From Solirubrobacter soli DSM 22325 (GTDB lineage: Bacteria; Actinomycetota; Thermoleophilia; Solirubrobacterales; Solirubrobacteraceae): a DNA stretch of 64,000 nucleotides. Below, piece by piece: positions 18,001 to 26,302 of this stretch. Positions within the stretch are counted from its first letter, which is position 1. Each line of letters starts with the position of its first letter. The stretch covers positions 124,001 through 188,000 of the forward strand of contig NZ_AUIK01000024.1 of NCBI RefSeq assembly GCF_000423665.1, read 5' to 3'. Below the pieces are notes generated by a model. It worked only from the letters and a program-made list of their open reading frames with translations, did not search any database and was not told the DNA's origin. The position numbers and the translations under genes are program-made.

Positions 18001-18103
18001 CGGGCAGATCACCGGTGAGATCGCCGAGCACAAAGACCTGGCCGGCTACGCCGGGACGGCGGCAAAGCTGCGCGTCGCGGCGAGCGTGTTCGGCGTCGGC
18101 TGA
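15029..18103 (+). CDS. SNF2-type superfamily 2 helicase/ATPase
   Basis: TTG 15029 is chosen because AAGGAG lies 6-12 bases upstream; it gives 1024 aa. The N-terminal ~490 residues contain two related segments (DLNDPDTWV with a following AAVLRRHGI, and DLDDPAVWV with ALARRLGL), an internal repeat of unknown role. The motor follows: Walker A SQTGTGKT (about 505), LLIADEALRY in place of DEAH (about 615), LLTATPRGKD, then the second lobe with LCLSKVGQEGHNLQNA and GLEQRVGRAARPG (about 929). SNF2 proteins translocate on double-stranded DNA. On mobile elements they often act in replication, partner with methylases, or serve in defence. No methylase is adjacent. Confidence 0.85.
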   Translation: MSHTSLTAADRGRPADAPPKRPPAPSTQHTPLSRIERPDSAAGLETDAARQLARCFGTLGPPIDMLHPAAWRRLAADEPVDLNDPDTWVDADAHAAAVLRRHGITGVRATRLELRAVRQVAREQAQADRAAGLDWTRVTTPASALDDALRRAHARLPVDLDDPAVWVAPEDRQRALARRLGLDPAVATQVSHWAVEHLDNFDADDLRCWRIASHPWLALADRQLPPVEQVERPVGVFLTPAREDGWELAPTFSLNAIRTLAALGASLHTDLRSATLPAHLIPELLERWNPRTLHAGPRENADAATPLAEALTRELGQSVNPCAPEHPIDRWGRILVRRQSHTTTGGTEIAEISLRVVTLPVRRLPRRRLGSAPFDEFHATQSAVMEFGEAVQTAIEHGLPLLLSSEASGELKDTVRVGRMKGRPGLLAITTADGPSATTRRIVGEQAIAELRELKRSGSSVTLDAGARQLVRMVRARPLADDPVLLGRQRELAALKVVGSGVDASQTGTGKTITSGRALAHRAATTPRFRGAIVAEGRLLGQWRDELLHGAPARGLPALAPNVDVLVLAEHGPIAGRMRRFDRELGDRPGVALVANGVLDRHPSELAALDWHLLIADEALRYANPATEAHQALAQLRMSSVADCWLLTATPRGKDAEQLDVLVGLALGDEAMIRERLTTREAGDLLDELNAHRLRVNYGPHLVRVTRQDMQPWMPDVRPAQPLALEADTALAELLDAIRRGGREAYRRLLELLRELRDLEPASPVYKQALAEIARVQGVVLGNVGVYVDASVDPETLTHSKAALAQALCRQGLVLEAMRGGGDGQPLLRGVTAQTLAGIAGEEQVLVFAERVRCLRQLAATLRERHGIETYAADGSIASREFETLKSRFTAGEFPILCLSKVGQEGHNLQNASVLCHLDLPWLPAGLEQRVGRAARPGAARGWVQTYIPYIRDAGVAHVVSILSPRGGEHHQVLDSYEGVAAADSTIATQLGQITGEIAEHKDLAGYAGTAAKLRVAASVFGVG

Positions 18104-18271
18104 TCCCGCGCGTCGTCGCCGCTGTCACGCGAAGGCGAAAGTGGCGAGTCCGTCGACGAGGGGGCAATCGCGACTATCCCGACTATGCCCCGAACCGCAT
18201 TGGCCGACAGCTCGCCGGCCCGGGCATCTGATTGGGCAGTTCCGGACTCTGCCACGCGCCCTCAGGTCTCA

Positions 18272-18301
18272 TTGACGTAGCTCGCATCGCAACAATATGC
18301 T
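18272..18301 (+). promoter_or_regulatory. Promoter giving a leaderless transcript for the PHP-ATPase gene
   Basis: TTGACG (18272-18277), 18-bp spacer, TATGCT (18296-18301). Transcription would start about 6-7 bases later, at or next to ATG 18308, so the mRNA would have no leader. No Shine-Dalgarno is present before the ATG, which agrees with this. Confidence 0.55.
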
Positions 18302-18307
18302 CGACTA

Positions 18308-20977
18308 ATGGCATCCGTTCCGGGCTGGCTGACTGAATTGCGACATCCAACGCGAGAGCAATGGGTGCGATGTGCACTGCAGGTCAACCCGTTTGCATAC
18401 GGAACGCGTCACGGGGTCGACTCGGGATTCACGGAAGAGGGTGCGTACAACGACGCGTTGATAGAGGCTCTTCTCGAGGCTGACGTTCGTCTCATCGCGG
18501 TCACGGATCATTTTCGGATTGCGGATAGCGAAAGTCTGCTTTCGGCCGCGCGGGCGGCAGGGATCGTGGCTCTTCCCGGATTTGAGGCCAGCACGGTTGA
18601 GGGAGTCCATTTCCTCGTTGTGCTCGACGAGCAGTCGCGTATCGGCGACATCGAGCGACTGATTGGCAAATGCGACGTACGCGACGTCGACACCCCTTCG
18701 CCACACAGCGGAATCTCGTCAGTGCGGCTGCTGCGGCTATGTGCGGACGAGAAGGCCGCATGCATCGCTGCGCATGTCACGCACGCGAACGGTCTCCTCG
18801 AACACCTCCAAGGGCAGGCGCGTAAAGCTGCCTGGAAGTCGGAGTATCTCTACGCGGTAGCGATACCCGGGTCGGTGAACGTGGTTCCTGAGCGGCACAA
18901 GACGATCCTCCTTAACAAGGATCGTGAGTACAAGCGCGACATAGTACCGGCGCTCCTGAACGCTGGAGATGTGAGTTCCCCTGAGATGGTTACGCGACCC
19001 GGAGCGTCGTGCCTGCTGAGACTCTCAGCCGTTACCCAGGCTGGGTTGCGCCACGCGCTTCTCGATCCGGCCTCGCGCGTCCGACTCGACACCGATGAGC
19101 CGCGCCGGCCACGTCCGTGCTTGGTGGCGCTTCATTGGGAGGGAGGCCTGCTGGATGAGCAGACGATTCCTCTGGCAGGAGAGCTCAACGTGCTCATTGG
19201 TGCGCCTGGAGCAGGGAAGTCGACTGTGATCGAGAGCATCCGGGCGGCGTTTGAGCTAAGTCCATCAAGTGCGCGTGCGAGAGAGGACCATCACGGGATC
19301 GTTGAGAAGGTTTTGCGGAATGGGACAACCGTTTCGGTGGTGATCGACCATCCATCGCCGGCGCCCGTCCGATACGTGATCGAGCGTCGGCTCCCGAACC
19401 CATCGGTTGTTCGGGTTGCGGAGTCGTGGGCGACGTCCGATCGGCAAGTTGCTGATCTTGCCCCAATCCCTCAGATCTACGGTCAGCACGAGATCGCAGA
19501 TCTTGCCGCGGACTCCGCTCGCCGGACGGCGCTGCTCCATCGATTCGTCGGGCGACGCGAAGACCTCCAGGGCGAGTACGACGAAACCGCCGCGTCGCTG
19601 AAGCGATCGAGACGACGCGTGCACGAAAGCGCCAGCAAGGTCGAGGAACTTCAGGCAGAGCTATCTCTGCTTCCGGGGGCTCGGGAGAAGCTCAAGCTCT
19701 TTGGAGAAGCCAACGTCGCAGACCGTGTGGCCGAGCAAGTGCTTCTCGACCGTGAGTTTCGCGTGATCGAACGCGCGCGGAGCCTCATCGATGAACTGGG
19801 CGAACTCCTCCAAACCTTTGGCGACGAGCGCCCAGATGGCCTACTCGATCTTTCATCCGTGGCTGAGTCGCCGTTCCTGCCGCAACTAGAGCGCGCCGGC
19901 TCGGCCGTCCACAAGCCCTTTGCTTTGGCGACCGTTCAGCAACAGACGCTTCGCACGGCACTCGACGGCGCGACGACGGATGTCGGCGTGATATTCGACG
20001 AGTGGAAGACTCGGCGGGCAGAGGCAGACCAGACGGTCCAAGCGGCCCGCGCGCAACTCGAAGGCGAAGGCATCGACTACGAAGACTTCAGGGCTGTCCA
20101 GCAACAAGTCGACAAACTCGGAGAGCTCGAGCCGAAGCTGCAGGCTGCCACGTCGGCGAGAGACAAAACGGTCACTGCTCGTCGCGAGCTTCTCCTCACG
20201 CGCGAAAAGCTTGAAGCGACCATCCTCAAGGGACTTCGCAAGGCAGCGAGTCGTGTGTCCACCATGCTCGCACCGTCCGTGCGGATCGAGGTGAACGCGG
20301 TTGTCGATCACGACCTGATCGAGCGAATTCTTCGAAAGCCTGGCGGTCGCCTCAACGAATCACTCACGCTGTTCCGTCAGGACGCGACGTTCTCGGCGCG
20401 GGCACTCGTCGAGACGGCCCGCAGTGGCACGGACGCGCTCGGCAAGAAGTGGGGGCTGCCGCCGCAGCAAGCGGCAAAGATCGCTTCGCTGCCCCGGCTC
20501 GTCCTCCTCGAACTCGAGGAGGCGCCGCTTGGCATCACGACTGCGATCCAGCTGAATACGGCGCCAGAAGACAGCACCCCGATCTGGACGCCGATCGAGG
20601 AACTGTCGAAAGGTCAACAGGCGATCGCGGTATTGCTGCTCCTCCTCTTGGATTCCGAGGCGCCGCTCATCGTTGACCAGCCTGAAGATGATCTCGACAA
20701 CCGCTTCATCTCGACCCGAGTTGTGCCCGCCGTCCGCGACGCAAAGCACCACCGGCAGTTCGTGTTTTCGACCCACAACGCGAACGTACCCGTGCTTGCT
20801 GATGCTGAGCTGGTCATCGGGATCTCCGCAAAGGACTCGGACCAGCGGCGCGGCGAGGTTCTCCCGGAACACATCGGTGCGGTTGATGCACCGTCTGTAC
20901 GCGCGCTCATCGAGCGGCGACTCGAGGGCGGACGCGACGCGTTCGAGGCGCGTCGCCGCCGGTACCGCCTAGATTGA
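18308..20977 (+). CDS. PHP-domain / SMC-like ATPase (TrlF-like)
   Basis: 889 aa. Residues ~25-250 have PHP-phosphoesterase landmarks: AVTDHFRIADSESL, LPGFEAST with GVHFLVVLD, and CIAAHVTHANGL. The usual first H-x-H is not seen; the equivalent reads LQVNPFAYG. The ATPase follows: Walker A IGAPGAGKSTVIES (about 297), a Q-loop-like IYGQHEIADLA, a long coiled coil (about 415-660), ABC-type signature ELSKGQQA (about 765), Walker B PLIVDQPEDDLDN and switch His VFSTHNAN. This order matches the PHP/AAA proteins named TrlF. SMC-like ATPases fused to a hydrolase are common in defence systems. Composition is less GC-rich than the flanking backbone, suggesting separate acquisition. Anti-phage action is inferred. 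Confidence 0.8.
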   Translation: MASVPGWLTELRHPTREQWVRCALQVNPFAYGTRHGVDSGFTEEGAYNDALIEALLEADVRLIAVTDHFRIADSESLLSAARAAGIVALPGFEASTVEGVHFLVVLDEQSRIGDIERLIGKCDVRDVDTPSPHSGISSVRLLRLCADEKAACIAAHVTHANGLLEHLQGQARKAAWKSEYLYAVAIPGSVNVVPERHKTILLNKDREYKRDIVPALLNAGDVSSPEMVTRPGASCLLRLSAVTQAGLRHALLDPASRVRLDTDEPRRPRPCLVALHWEGGLLDEQTIPLAGELNVLIGAPGAGKSTVIESIRAAFELSPSSARAREDHHGIVEKVLRNGTTVSVVIDHPSPAPVRYVIERRLPNPSVVRVAESWATSDRQVADLAPIPQIYGQHEIADLAADSARRTALLHRFVGRREDLQGEYDETAASLKRSRRRVHESASKVEELQAELSLLPGAREKLKLFGEANVADRVAEQVLLDREFRVIERARSLIDELGELLQTFGDERPDGLLDLSSVAESPFLPQLERAGSAVHKPFALATVQQQTLRTALDGATTDVGVIFDEWKTRRAEADQTVQAARAQLEGEGIDYEDFRAVQQQVDKLGELEPKLQAATSARDKTVTARRELLLTREKLEATILKGLRKAASRVSTMLAPSVRIEVNAVVDHDLIERILRKPGGRLNESLTLFRQDATFSARALVETARSGTDALGKKWGLPPQQAAKIASLPRLVLLELEEAPLGITTAIQLNTAPEDSTPIWTPIEELSKGQQAIAVLLLLLLDSEAPLIVDQPEDDLDNRFISTRVVPAVRDAKHHRQFVFSTHNANVPVLADAELVIGISAKDSDQRRGEVLPEHIGAVDAPSVRALIERRLEGGRDAFEARRRRYRLD

Positions 20978-20979
20978 GC

Positions 20980-21096
20980 ATGTCTGCGACACGCGACCTG
21001 CCTCGCTTCGAGACCACGACCGACTCTCACGACTTCTACGTCGCTGAGACGCTCGGTACCAGTCGTGATTGCCAGCGCGCGGCCGCCGACGCGTGA
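20980..21096 (+). CDS. Possible 38-aa small protein between the two island genes
   Basis: ATG 20980 follows the PHP-ATPase stop by two bases and the frame ends at TGA 21094-21096. The 38-aa product is hydrophilic (PRFETTTDSHDFYVAETLG). The tight spacing suggests translation by re-initiation. It may also be the relic of a gene fused or truncated between its neighbours. No family is recognisable at this length. Confidence 0.3.
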   Translation: MSATRDLPRFETTTDSHDFYVAETLGTSRDCQRAAADA

Positions 21097-21110
21097 CACA
21101 CAATCGCCGC

Positions 21111-22097
21111 ATGGACACGATTCCGCTCAGCGACCCGCAACGCCGACTCGTTGAGACCATCTACGCAGGCCTGTGCGAGGCGGGCGAGTGGCCGGCGACC
21201 CAGTACGTCGACGCCCGCTTGGATCGCGACCACGGTGACGACTTCGAAGTCGTCGCGTCGTCCTTGCCGGCGACCATGATCATCTCCGATCACTCATCGT
21301 GCAGGACCCATGTGGCGGCGCTCGCGCAGATCGGCGCAGCCTCCATGGACTTAGAGCACTTCGTAGCGCTGTTGCGTTACGCGGCCCAGCGTGAGCGAGA
21401 GATTTTGCCGCCTCCAAAGCCGAGCACGATGGTGGTACCAGAGGTCTCGCACTTGGAGAGCAACGCCATTTGGGATCGGCAGCTCGACGGCGATGAGTTG
21501 AAGCGGCTGTTCGAGCTCACATCGCTCGAGGGCGTCCCAAACGTGGGCTCACGCGGCAACGACGGCTCATGGGGACTCAGCTTGAATCGCGGGCTACGTC
21601 GTTACCGCGATGTCAAGGATGTCGCCGACTACGTGCGGCGACGCCCGGAACCGCCGAGCCCGCAGTGGATCTCCCCGCCGCCGGCCCAGCCGTACGTGTT
21701 CATCGTCATGCCGTTCCGGGAGGCCTGGTCACTGAATGTCAAGGACTGCATCGAGCAGGCCTGTCGCGAAGTTGAGCAGACAATTTCCGGCCTCCGATGG
21801 GAGCGTGCGGACGATATGACCGAGACGGGCCGCATCACAGACCACATCGTCGCGGCGATCGAGCGGGCCGACGTACTTGTCGCCGACATCACGGGCAGCA
21901 ACGCGAACGTCATGTTCGAGCTCGGCTACGCGGACGCGCTAAACAAGCGCATTATCGTCCTAAATCAGGACACTGGCACCACGCCGTTCGATATCAAGGA
22001 CTGGCGTCAGATCGCGTATGCCAGCAACGAGCTTCCGGCCGCGCGAGCCCAGCTCATCGGGTTTCTCCACGGCGCTTTGAGAGCGTCCGGCGCGTGA
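21111..22097 (+). CDS. Nucleoside 2-deoxyribosyltransferase-like effector candidate
   Basis: 328 aa from ATG 21111. The N-terminal ~190 residues match nothing I recognise. The C-terminal ~140 carry the pattern of nucleoside-deoxyribosyltransferase-like (Rossmann-type) domains: YVFIVMPFREAWS, WERADDMTETGRITDHIV, IERADVLVADITGSNANVMFELGY (quoted as ADVLVADITG and NVMFELGYA), IIVLNQD and TPFDIKDWRQIAY. Such domains act on N-glycosidic bonds of nucleosides or nucleotides and occur as effectors in prokaryotic conflict systems. It lies 133 bp after the PHP-ATPase gene, on the same strand, with similar lower-GC composition. The domain call is good; substrate and effector role are inference. Confidence 0.7.
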   Translation: MDTIPLSDPQRRLVETIYAGLCEAGEWPATQYVDARLDRDHGDDFEVVASSLPATMIISDHSSCRTHVAALAQIGAASMDLEHFVALLRYAAQREREILPPPKPSTMVVPEVSHLESNAIWDRQLDGDELKRLFELTSLEGVPNVGSRGNDGSWGLSLNRGLRRYRDVKDVADYVRRRPEPPSPQWISPPPAQPYVFIVMPFREAWSLNVKDCIEQACREVEQTISGLRWERADDMTETGRITDHIVAAIERADVLVADITGSNANVMFELGYADALNKRIIVLNQDTGTTPFDIKDWRQIAYASNELPAARAQLIGFLHGALRASGA

Positions 22098-22446
22098 CGT
22101 CGCACAAGGGCGGCTCGACCACATCTGTGCCGCGTTGTCCGGACAAGAACTTTCGCGCGCGCTATGTGACGCGGCCGTGCGTTCGTGGTTCTCATCCATC
22201 GGAGCCGCCAAATGACAAGACTCGGCGAGTTGGCAGACGTCGATCCTCAAGTTGCTGTCGCTTTGCGCGAGGAGGAGCGGCCGCGCCGACTACGCGGCCG
22301 GCCGCCCCTTTGCACGAGTCGCGTCAGCTACGGTCGGCCGCGCGAGGCAGCGCCATTCGTGGGGGTCTTGCGAGTCGAGCTCGGACGCTTCGCGCGGGGC
22401 CGGCCCGACGTCCGCCCCCGTCCGTAGCGTCTGCAGCACGCGCTGG
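22098..22446 (+). other. Gap without a convincing gene
   Basis: About 350 bp between the low-GC island and the membrane-protein gene. A frame from ATG 22212 (TRLGELADVDPQVAVALREE, 71 aa) is open but has no ribosome-binding site and becomes Arg/Pro-rich. I see no promoter or hairpin I would defend. Confidence 0.5.
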
Positions 22447-22992
22447 ATGACCCATCAGATCACCGGTGTCGGCGCCGCCGCGGTCTCCGCCGCCGCGCTC
22501 GAGGTCCCGAGCACCGCCGCAGCCGTTCTCGTTGGAGCGGCGTGGCTTGGTTCGATGCTGCCCGACGCGGATAAGCCCGGTGCGCACGTCCACCAGCGAA
22601 CCCGCATGGAGCGTCGGCACATGTCGGCGCGCGTCGCTGGAGCGCTCCTACGACTGCCGCTGCGCCTGCTCGCCCTGCTGCCGCACCGCGGGATCACGCA
22701 CTCGCTGTTGGCGTGCGTGCTGACTGCCATCGTCGCCGGAGCGGTCGTCGCGTTGGTCGCACCCGAACTCGCGATCGCCGCCGCGGCCGGCGCCGGCATC
22801 GGGTATGCCGCGCACATCGCCGGTGACGCGTGCACGCCGGGCCGTGTCGCGCTGTGGGCGCCGCTGTCGCGCCGACGGCGATGGCTGCTGCCCGCGCCGG
22901 CGCGCATCCCGACCGGCAGCCTGCGTGAAGTCGCGGCCGCGATCGTGCTCGCAGCGCTCTCGCTGGCCGCCATCGCCGTCCTCGCTGGCTGA
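22447..22992 (+). CDS. Membrane metal-dependent hydrolase (DUF457/YdjM-like)
   Basis: 181 aa with about four membrane segments (near residues 8-32, 65-80, 90-115 and 160-180). Conserved features of the family: GSMLPDADKP with an acidic pair after the first helix, LPHRGITHSLL between helices 2 and 3, and GYAAHIAGDACTPGRVALWAP before the last, shown as AAHIAGDACT and RVALWAP. The His and Asp residues probably bind a metal within the membrane plane. E. coli YdjM of this family is SOS-induced; the substrate is unknown. ATG 22447 is the first start that gives the family's N-terminus. Confidence 0.8.
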   Translation: MTHQITGVGAAAVSAAALEVPSTAAAVLVGAAWLGSMLPDADKPGAHVHQRTRMERRHMSARVAGALLRLPLRLLALLPHRGITHSLLACVLTAIVAGAVVALVAPELAIAAAAGAGIGYAAHIAGDACTPGRVALWAPLSRRRRWLLPAPARIPTGSLREVAAAIVLAALSLAAIAVLAG

Positions 22993-23075
22993 CCCGCCGG
23001 CCACACCAACCGCGGAACCGCCGACCCACAGCGGGCCGCCACCTCACCCTCGCCATGACGAAAGGAGCCGCTCGC

Positions 23076-24119
23076 ATGAGCGCGATCACCGCTGCCCTGG
23101 CGCAGCTCGACGATGTCGCCGCCGAAGGCGACCTCGCCCCCGACCCCCTCCCCTCCGACGCGCTCGAGCTCCAGGCACCGAGCGACCCGATCGTCCTGCC
23201 GGACGGCAAGCGCATCTACCCGCCGCTATTGCACGGCGAGCGCGTCGACGCCCTCGCGCTCGCGCTGTTGGACATGGACGACCCGGCGCGCTCGAGCTTC
23301 CTGCGTCTGGTCGGCCCGCCCGGCGCGGGCAAGAGCCAGATCGCGCGCGCGATCGCCTACCACCTGTGGACCGAGCGCGGCCACCACGTCGAGGACCGTC
23401 GCGGCGCGCCCTTCTACGGCTTCGTGGAGATGCAGCCCGGGCCGAGCTCGGACGAGTTCTTCTTCCGCCACGAATGGGTGCCCGTCGCCGGCTCGGGCGG
23501 ACAGGTGTCGCTGGTGGACTCCGCGTTCGTGCAGGCGATGCGCGAGGGCTGGGTGGTGATGATCGACGAGGTCAACACCGCCCGCGACGTCTGCCTGCTC
23601 TCGATCAACGCCACGCTCGACGGACGCCTCGCGCTGTATCTGTCGGCGACCGGCGAAACCGTGATCGCCCAGCCCGGGTTCGCGGTCATCCTGGCTTACA
23701 ACCCGGGCCTGGTCGGCGCGACCGACATTCCCGACGCGTGGCACTCGCGCTTCCCCGCCACGCTCGAGGTCACCAGCCATTGGCCCGCGCTCGCCGCGCT
23801 CGGCGCGCCCGCCGCGCTCGTGCGCGAGGCGGCGGTGCTCGACCGTCAGCGGATCGCCGGCGAGGACGGCCTGACCTGGACGCCGCAGTTTCGTGACGTC
23901 GAGTCGCTGTGGCGGATGAGCGAGCGCGTCGGCGAGCGCGCCGCGCTGGCCTTCTTCGCGTCCAACCTGCACGAGCAGGTCCAGGCGGGCAAGCTGCAGG
24001 ACGCCGAGGCCGCGGCGGCCTGCCGGATGCTCGACCAGGCCGGCTACGCGCAGTACCGCGTTCGCCCGAGCGGCGGCGTCCCCAACCTGCACGGCTACGC
24101 GCGTGCGGTGACCGGCTGA
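23076..24119 (+). CDS. MoxR-like AAA ATPase
   Basis: 347 aa. ATG 23076 follows AAAGGAG by eight bases, better than ATG 23055, which lies upstream of that site. Walker A is VGPPGAGKSQIARAIAYHL (about 82-100). Walker B is WVVMIDEVNTARD (about 163) with sensor 1 in VILAYNPG (about 204) and arginine-finger candidate in DAWHSRFPATLEV. MoxR/CbbQ-type ATPases remodel partner proteins and are nearly always encoded beside a von Willebrand A protein, as here: the next gene starts inside this gene's stop (TGATG). The pair probably forms one chaperone-like complex. Confidence 0.88.
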   Translation: MSAITAALAQLDDVAAEGDLAPDPLPSDALELQAPSDPIVLPDGKRIYPPLLHGERVDALALALLDMDDPARSSFLRLVGPPGAGKSQIARAIAYHLWTERGHHVEDRRGAPFYGFVEMQPGPSSDEFFFRHEWVPVAGSGGQVSLVDSAFVQAMREGWVVMIDEVNTARDVCLLSINATLDGRLALYLSATGETVIAQPGFAVILAYNPGLVGATDIPDAWHSRFPATLEVTSHWPALAALGAPAALVREAAVLDRQRIAGEDGLTWTPQFRDVESLWRMSERVGERAALAFFASNLHEQVQAGKLQDAEAAAACRMLDQAGYAQYRVRPSGGVPNLHGYARAVTG

Positions 24120-26020
24120 TGGCCGTCACACATCGCGGGCCGGCGCCGTTCGTCCAACAGCTGCACCGCGCCGCCGCCCAGCGCGGCCGGCTGGAGCCGC
24201 TCTATCAGGACCTCTCCGAGCAGCTCACGCGGATCCTGCAGCGCCTGTACCCGGTGTGGGCGCTGATCGGCCCCGGCCTCTCAGACCCCGCGCACATCGA
24301 GGTCCATTCGCGCTGGATCTACCTCGATGCCGATGAGCTGCTCGGCCCGCGCGACGCGCTCATGGCCGGCGAGCTCCCGCGCCGCCACGTGCTGCGCACG
24401 TTCGGCGTCGCCTTCCACGAGACCTTCCACGGCAAGCACACCAAGCGCTGGACGGTCGAGCGCACGGTGGCGCTGGAGCGCTCCGACGAGCGCGATGCGC
24501 GCCTGCTCGGCGCCGACCGGCGGCTGCTGGAGGAGCCGCGCATGGAGGCGCACGGCAGCCGCGACTTCCCGAGGGAGTCGATCCGCGGTCGCTTCGTGCG
24601 GCACGCGCTGCAGGCCGCGGTCGCCGACACGCTGCTGCCACGCTTCGCCGCCGAACTGCTCGCGCCCGCCCTGGCCGGCCGGCCCGTGACACGCGAGCTC
24701 GCGGGCACCGCTGCCGTCTACCTGCGCGCGCGGACGGCCTACGGTGCCGCCGACCCGGCCACACTGACCTGGCTCGAGCCGATCTGGCAGACCGTGCTCG
24801 GCGAAGACGATCTGGCCGCGCTCGACGCCCTGTTCGCACGGCTGATCTGGATCGCCGACGGCGACGACGACGCCCTCGACCGGGCCGCGCGCGAGTACCG
24901 GACGATCATCGCCCAGCCCGAGCCCGACGACGGCGATGGCGACACGTCCGGCGAAGGCGCCGGGTCCCCGGTTGCCTGCGACGTCGGCACGGGCGGTCCG
25001 GCCGGCGGCCCGGGCGACGACGCCGGTACCCGAACGGGCGCGCCCGGCGGTGAGACCGCAGCCGGGGGCGAAGACGGCGGGAGCGCGCCGACGGCGGGCT
25101 CACTGGCCGAGGCGCTGGAGAAGGCGCTCGCGCAGTCCCGCCCCGGCCAGCTCGAGCAGCTCGAGCATGAGGTCGACCTGCGGGCGCTGCTCGACGAGGT
25201 CGCCCGCCACGGCGCGCACGCACCCCGCCGTGGCGGCGGGATCGGGACCGGCGCGCCGTGCGGCCGGATGCCCAACCGCGGCGTCGACCGCCCGCCGTTC
25301 CCGGACGAGGTCGCGCAGGCGCGCCGCTACGCCACCCGCCTACGTCAGGCGATGACGCTCGGCACGCGCACGATCGACAAGCGCACGCCCGGCGGGCACT
25401 TCGACGGCCGCGCCTACGCCCGCGGCCAGGCGCAGCGCGCCCACGGCCGTCCCGTGAGCACGCACCCGTGGCGGATCACACGCCAGATCAGCGCGCCGAT
25501 CCAGGAGCCGCACGTCGCGCTGGTCATCGACACGTCCGGCTCGATGGGCGCCTACGAGTACGCGCTCGGCCCGATCGCCTGGATCCTCTCCGACGGGCTG
25601 CGCCAGATCGGCGGGCGCTGCGCGATCGCGCTCTTCGGTTCCGGCGCCGGGTTGCTGACCGACGGCGGCGAACGGCTCCGGCTCGTCCCGGGCATCCAGA
25701 CGGGCGGCGGGACGGTCTTCGCCGGCGACGCGATCGTGCTCGCCTGCGACCAGCTCGAGATGACCAACCCGCGCCGTCCGCGCTTTTCGTACGTGTTGAG
25801 CGATGGCGGCTGGTACGACACGCCCGCGGGAGTCGAACGGATCCGGTGGCTCGCCGACCACGGCGTCCCGACCATCCACATCGCGATCGGCGCTGCCCCG
25901 CTCTCCGTCGAAGCCGACCGGATCGTCGTGATCACCGACCCCGCCGACGCGCTCGACCAGATCGCCGCCGACACCGTCGAGGCCCTGCGCGCCGCGAGCG
26001 GTCGCCGGCGCACTCGCTGA
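24119..26020 (+). CDS. Metallopeptidase-like / von Willebrand A fusion protein (MoxR partner)
   Basis: 633 aa, start overlapping the MoxR stop. The N-terminal part has FGVAFHETFHGKHTKRW (about 95-111), an H-E-x-x-H-type zinc site as in DUF2201-like/peptidase domains. The middle (~270-350) is a Gly/Asp-rich flexible linker. The C-terminal VWA domain has an intact metal-ion site: VALVIDTSGSMGAYEYAL (D-x-S-x-S, about 467-475), a downstream T in IQTGGGTVF, and SYVLSDGGW. VWA domains bind ligands through this site, and MoxR ATPases act on them. Putting a protease-like fold and VWA in one chain suggests substrate capture and cleavage; target unknown. Confidence 0.8.
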   Translation: MAVTHRGPAPFVQQLHRAAAQRGRLEPLYQDLSEQLTRILQRLYPVWALIGPGLSDPAHIEVHSRWIYLDADELLGPRDALMAGELPRRHVLRTFGVAFHETFHGKHTKRWTVERTVALERSDERDARLLGADRRLLEEPRMEAHGSRDFPRESIRGRFVRHALQAAVADTLLPRFAAELLAPALAGRPVTRELAGTAAVYLRARTAYGAADPATLTWLEPIWQTVLGEDDLAALDALFARLIWIADGDDDALDRAAREYRTIIAQPEPDDGDGDTSGEGAGSPVACDVGTGGPAGGPGDDAGTRTGAPGGETAAGGEDGGSAPTAGSLAEALEKALAQSRPGQLEQLEHEVDLRALLDEVARHGAHAPRRGGGIGTGAPCGRMPNRGVDRPPFPDEVAQARRYATRLRQAMTLGTRTIDKRTPGGHFDGRAYARGQAQRAHGRPVSTHPWRITRQISAPIQEPHVALVIDTSGSMGAYEYALGPIAWILSDGLRQIGGRCAIALFGSGAGLLTDGGERLRLVPGIQTGGGTVFAGDAIVLACDQLEMTNPRRPRFSYVLSDGGWYDTPAGVERIRWLADHGVPTIHIAIGAAPLSVEADRIVVITDPADALDQIAADTVEALRAASGRRRTR

Positions 26021-26089
26021 GCCCCCGCACACCAAAAGACCTCACGCGCCGCCGGCATCACCGCGGGCGCTCGAATCGAAAGGACCCAC

Positions 26090-26293
26090 ATGTACCTCGT
26101 CCCGGTGCTGCTGGGCGTCGACGCCGACGACCCGGCGAGCGCCAGGGCGGAGATCGAATCCGCCCTGCGCGACCACGCCGTGCACGTCGACGCCGCCCGC
26201 CACCTCTCCCCCGCGAGCACCGCGCTCGCCTCGTTTCACCTGCTCGTCTACGCCAACGGCATCGAGCTGCCACCGGCCGCGCGGCCGCGCTGA
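26090..26293 (+). CDS. Small hypothetical protein (67 aa)
   Basis: GAAAGGACC precedes ATG 26090 at normal spacing. The 67-aa product reads MYLVPVLLGVDADDP, then a helix ARAEIESALRDHAVHVDAA and a strand-like FHLLVYANGIELPP. It has no recognised family. The beta-alpha-beta look suggests a small folded domain. It is the last plus-strand gene before the parB-like gene. Confidence 0.6.
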   Translation: MYLVPVLLGVDADDPASARAEIESALRDHAVHVDAARHLSPASTALASFHLLVYANGIELPPAARPR

Positions 26294-26302
26294 GCGGCGC
26301 GC

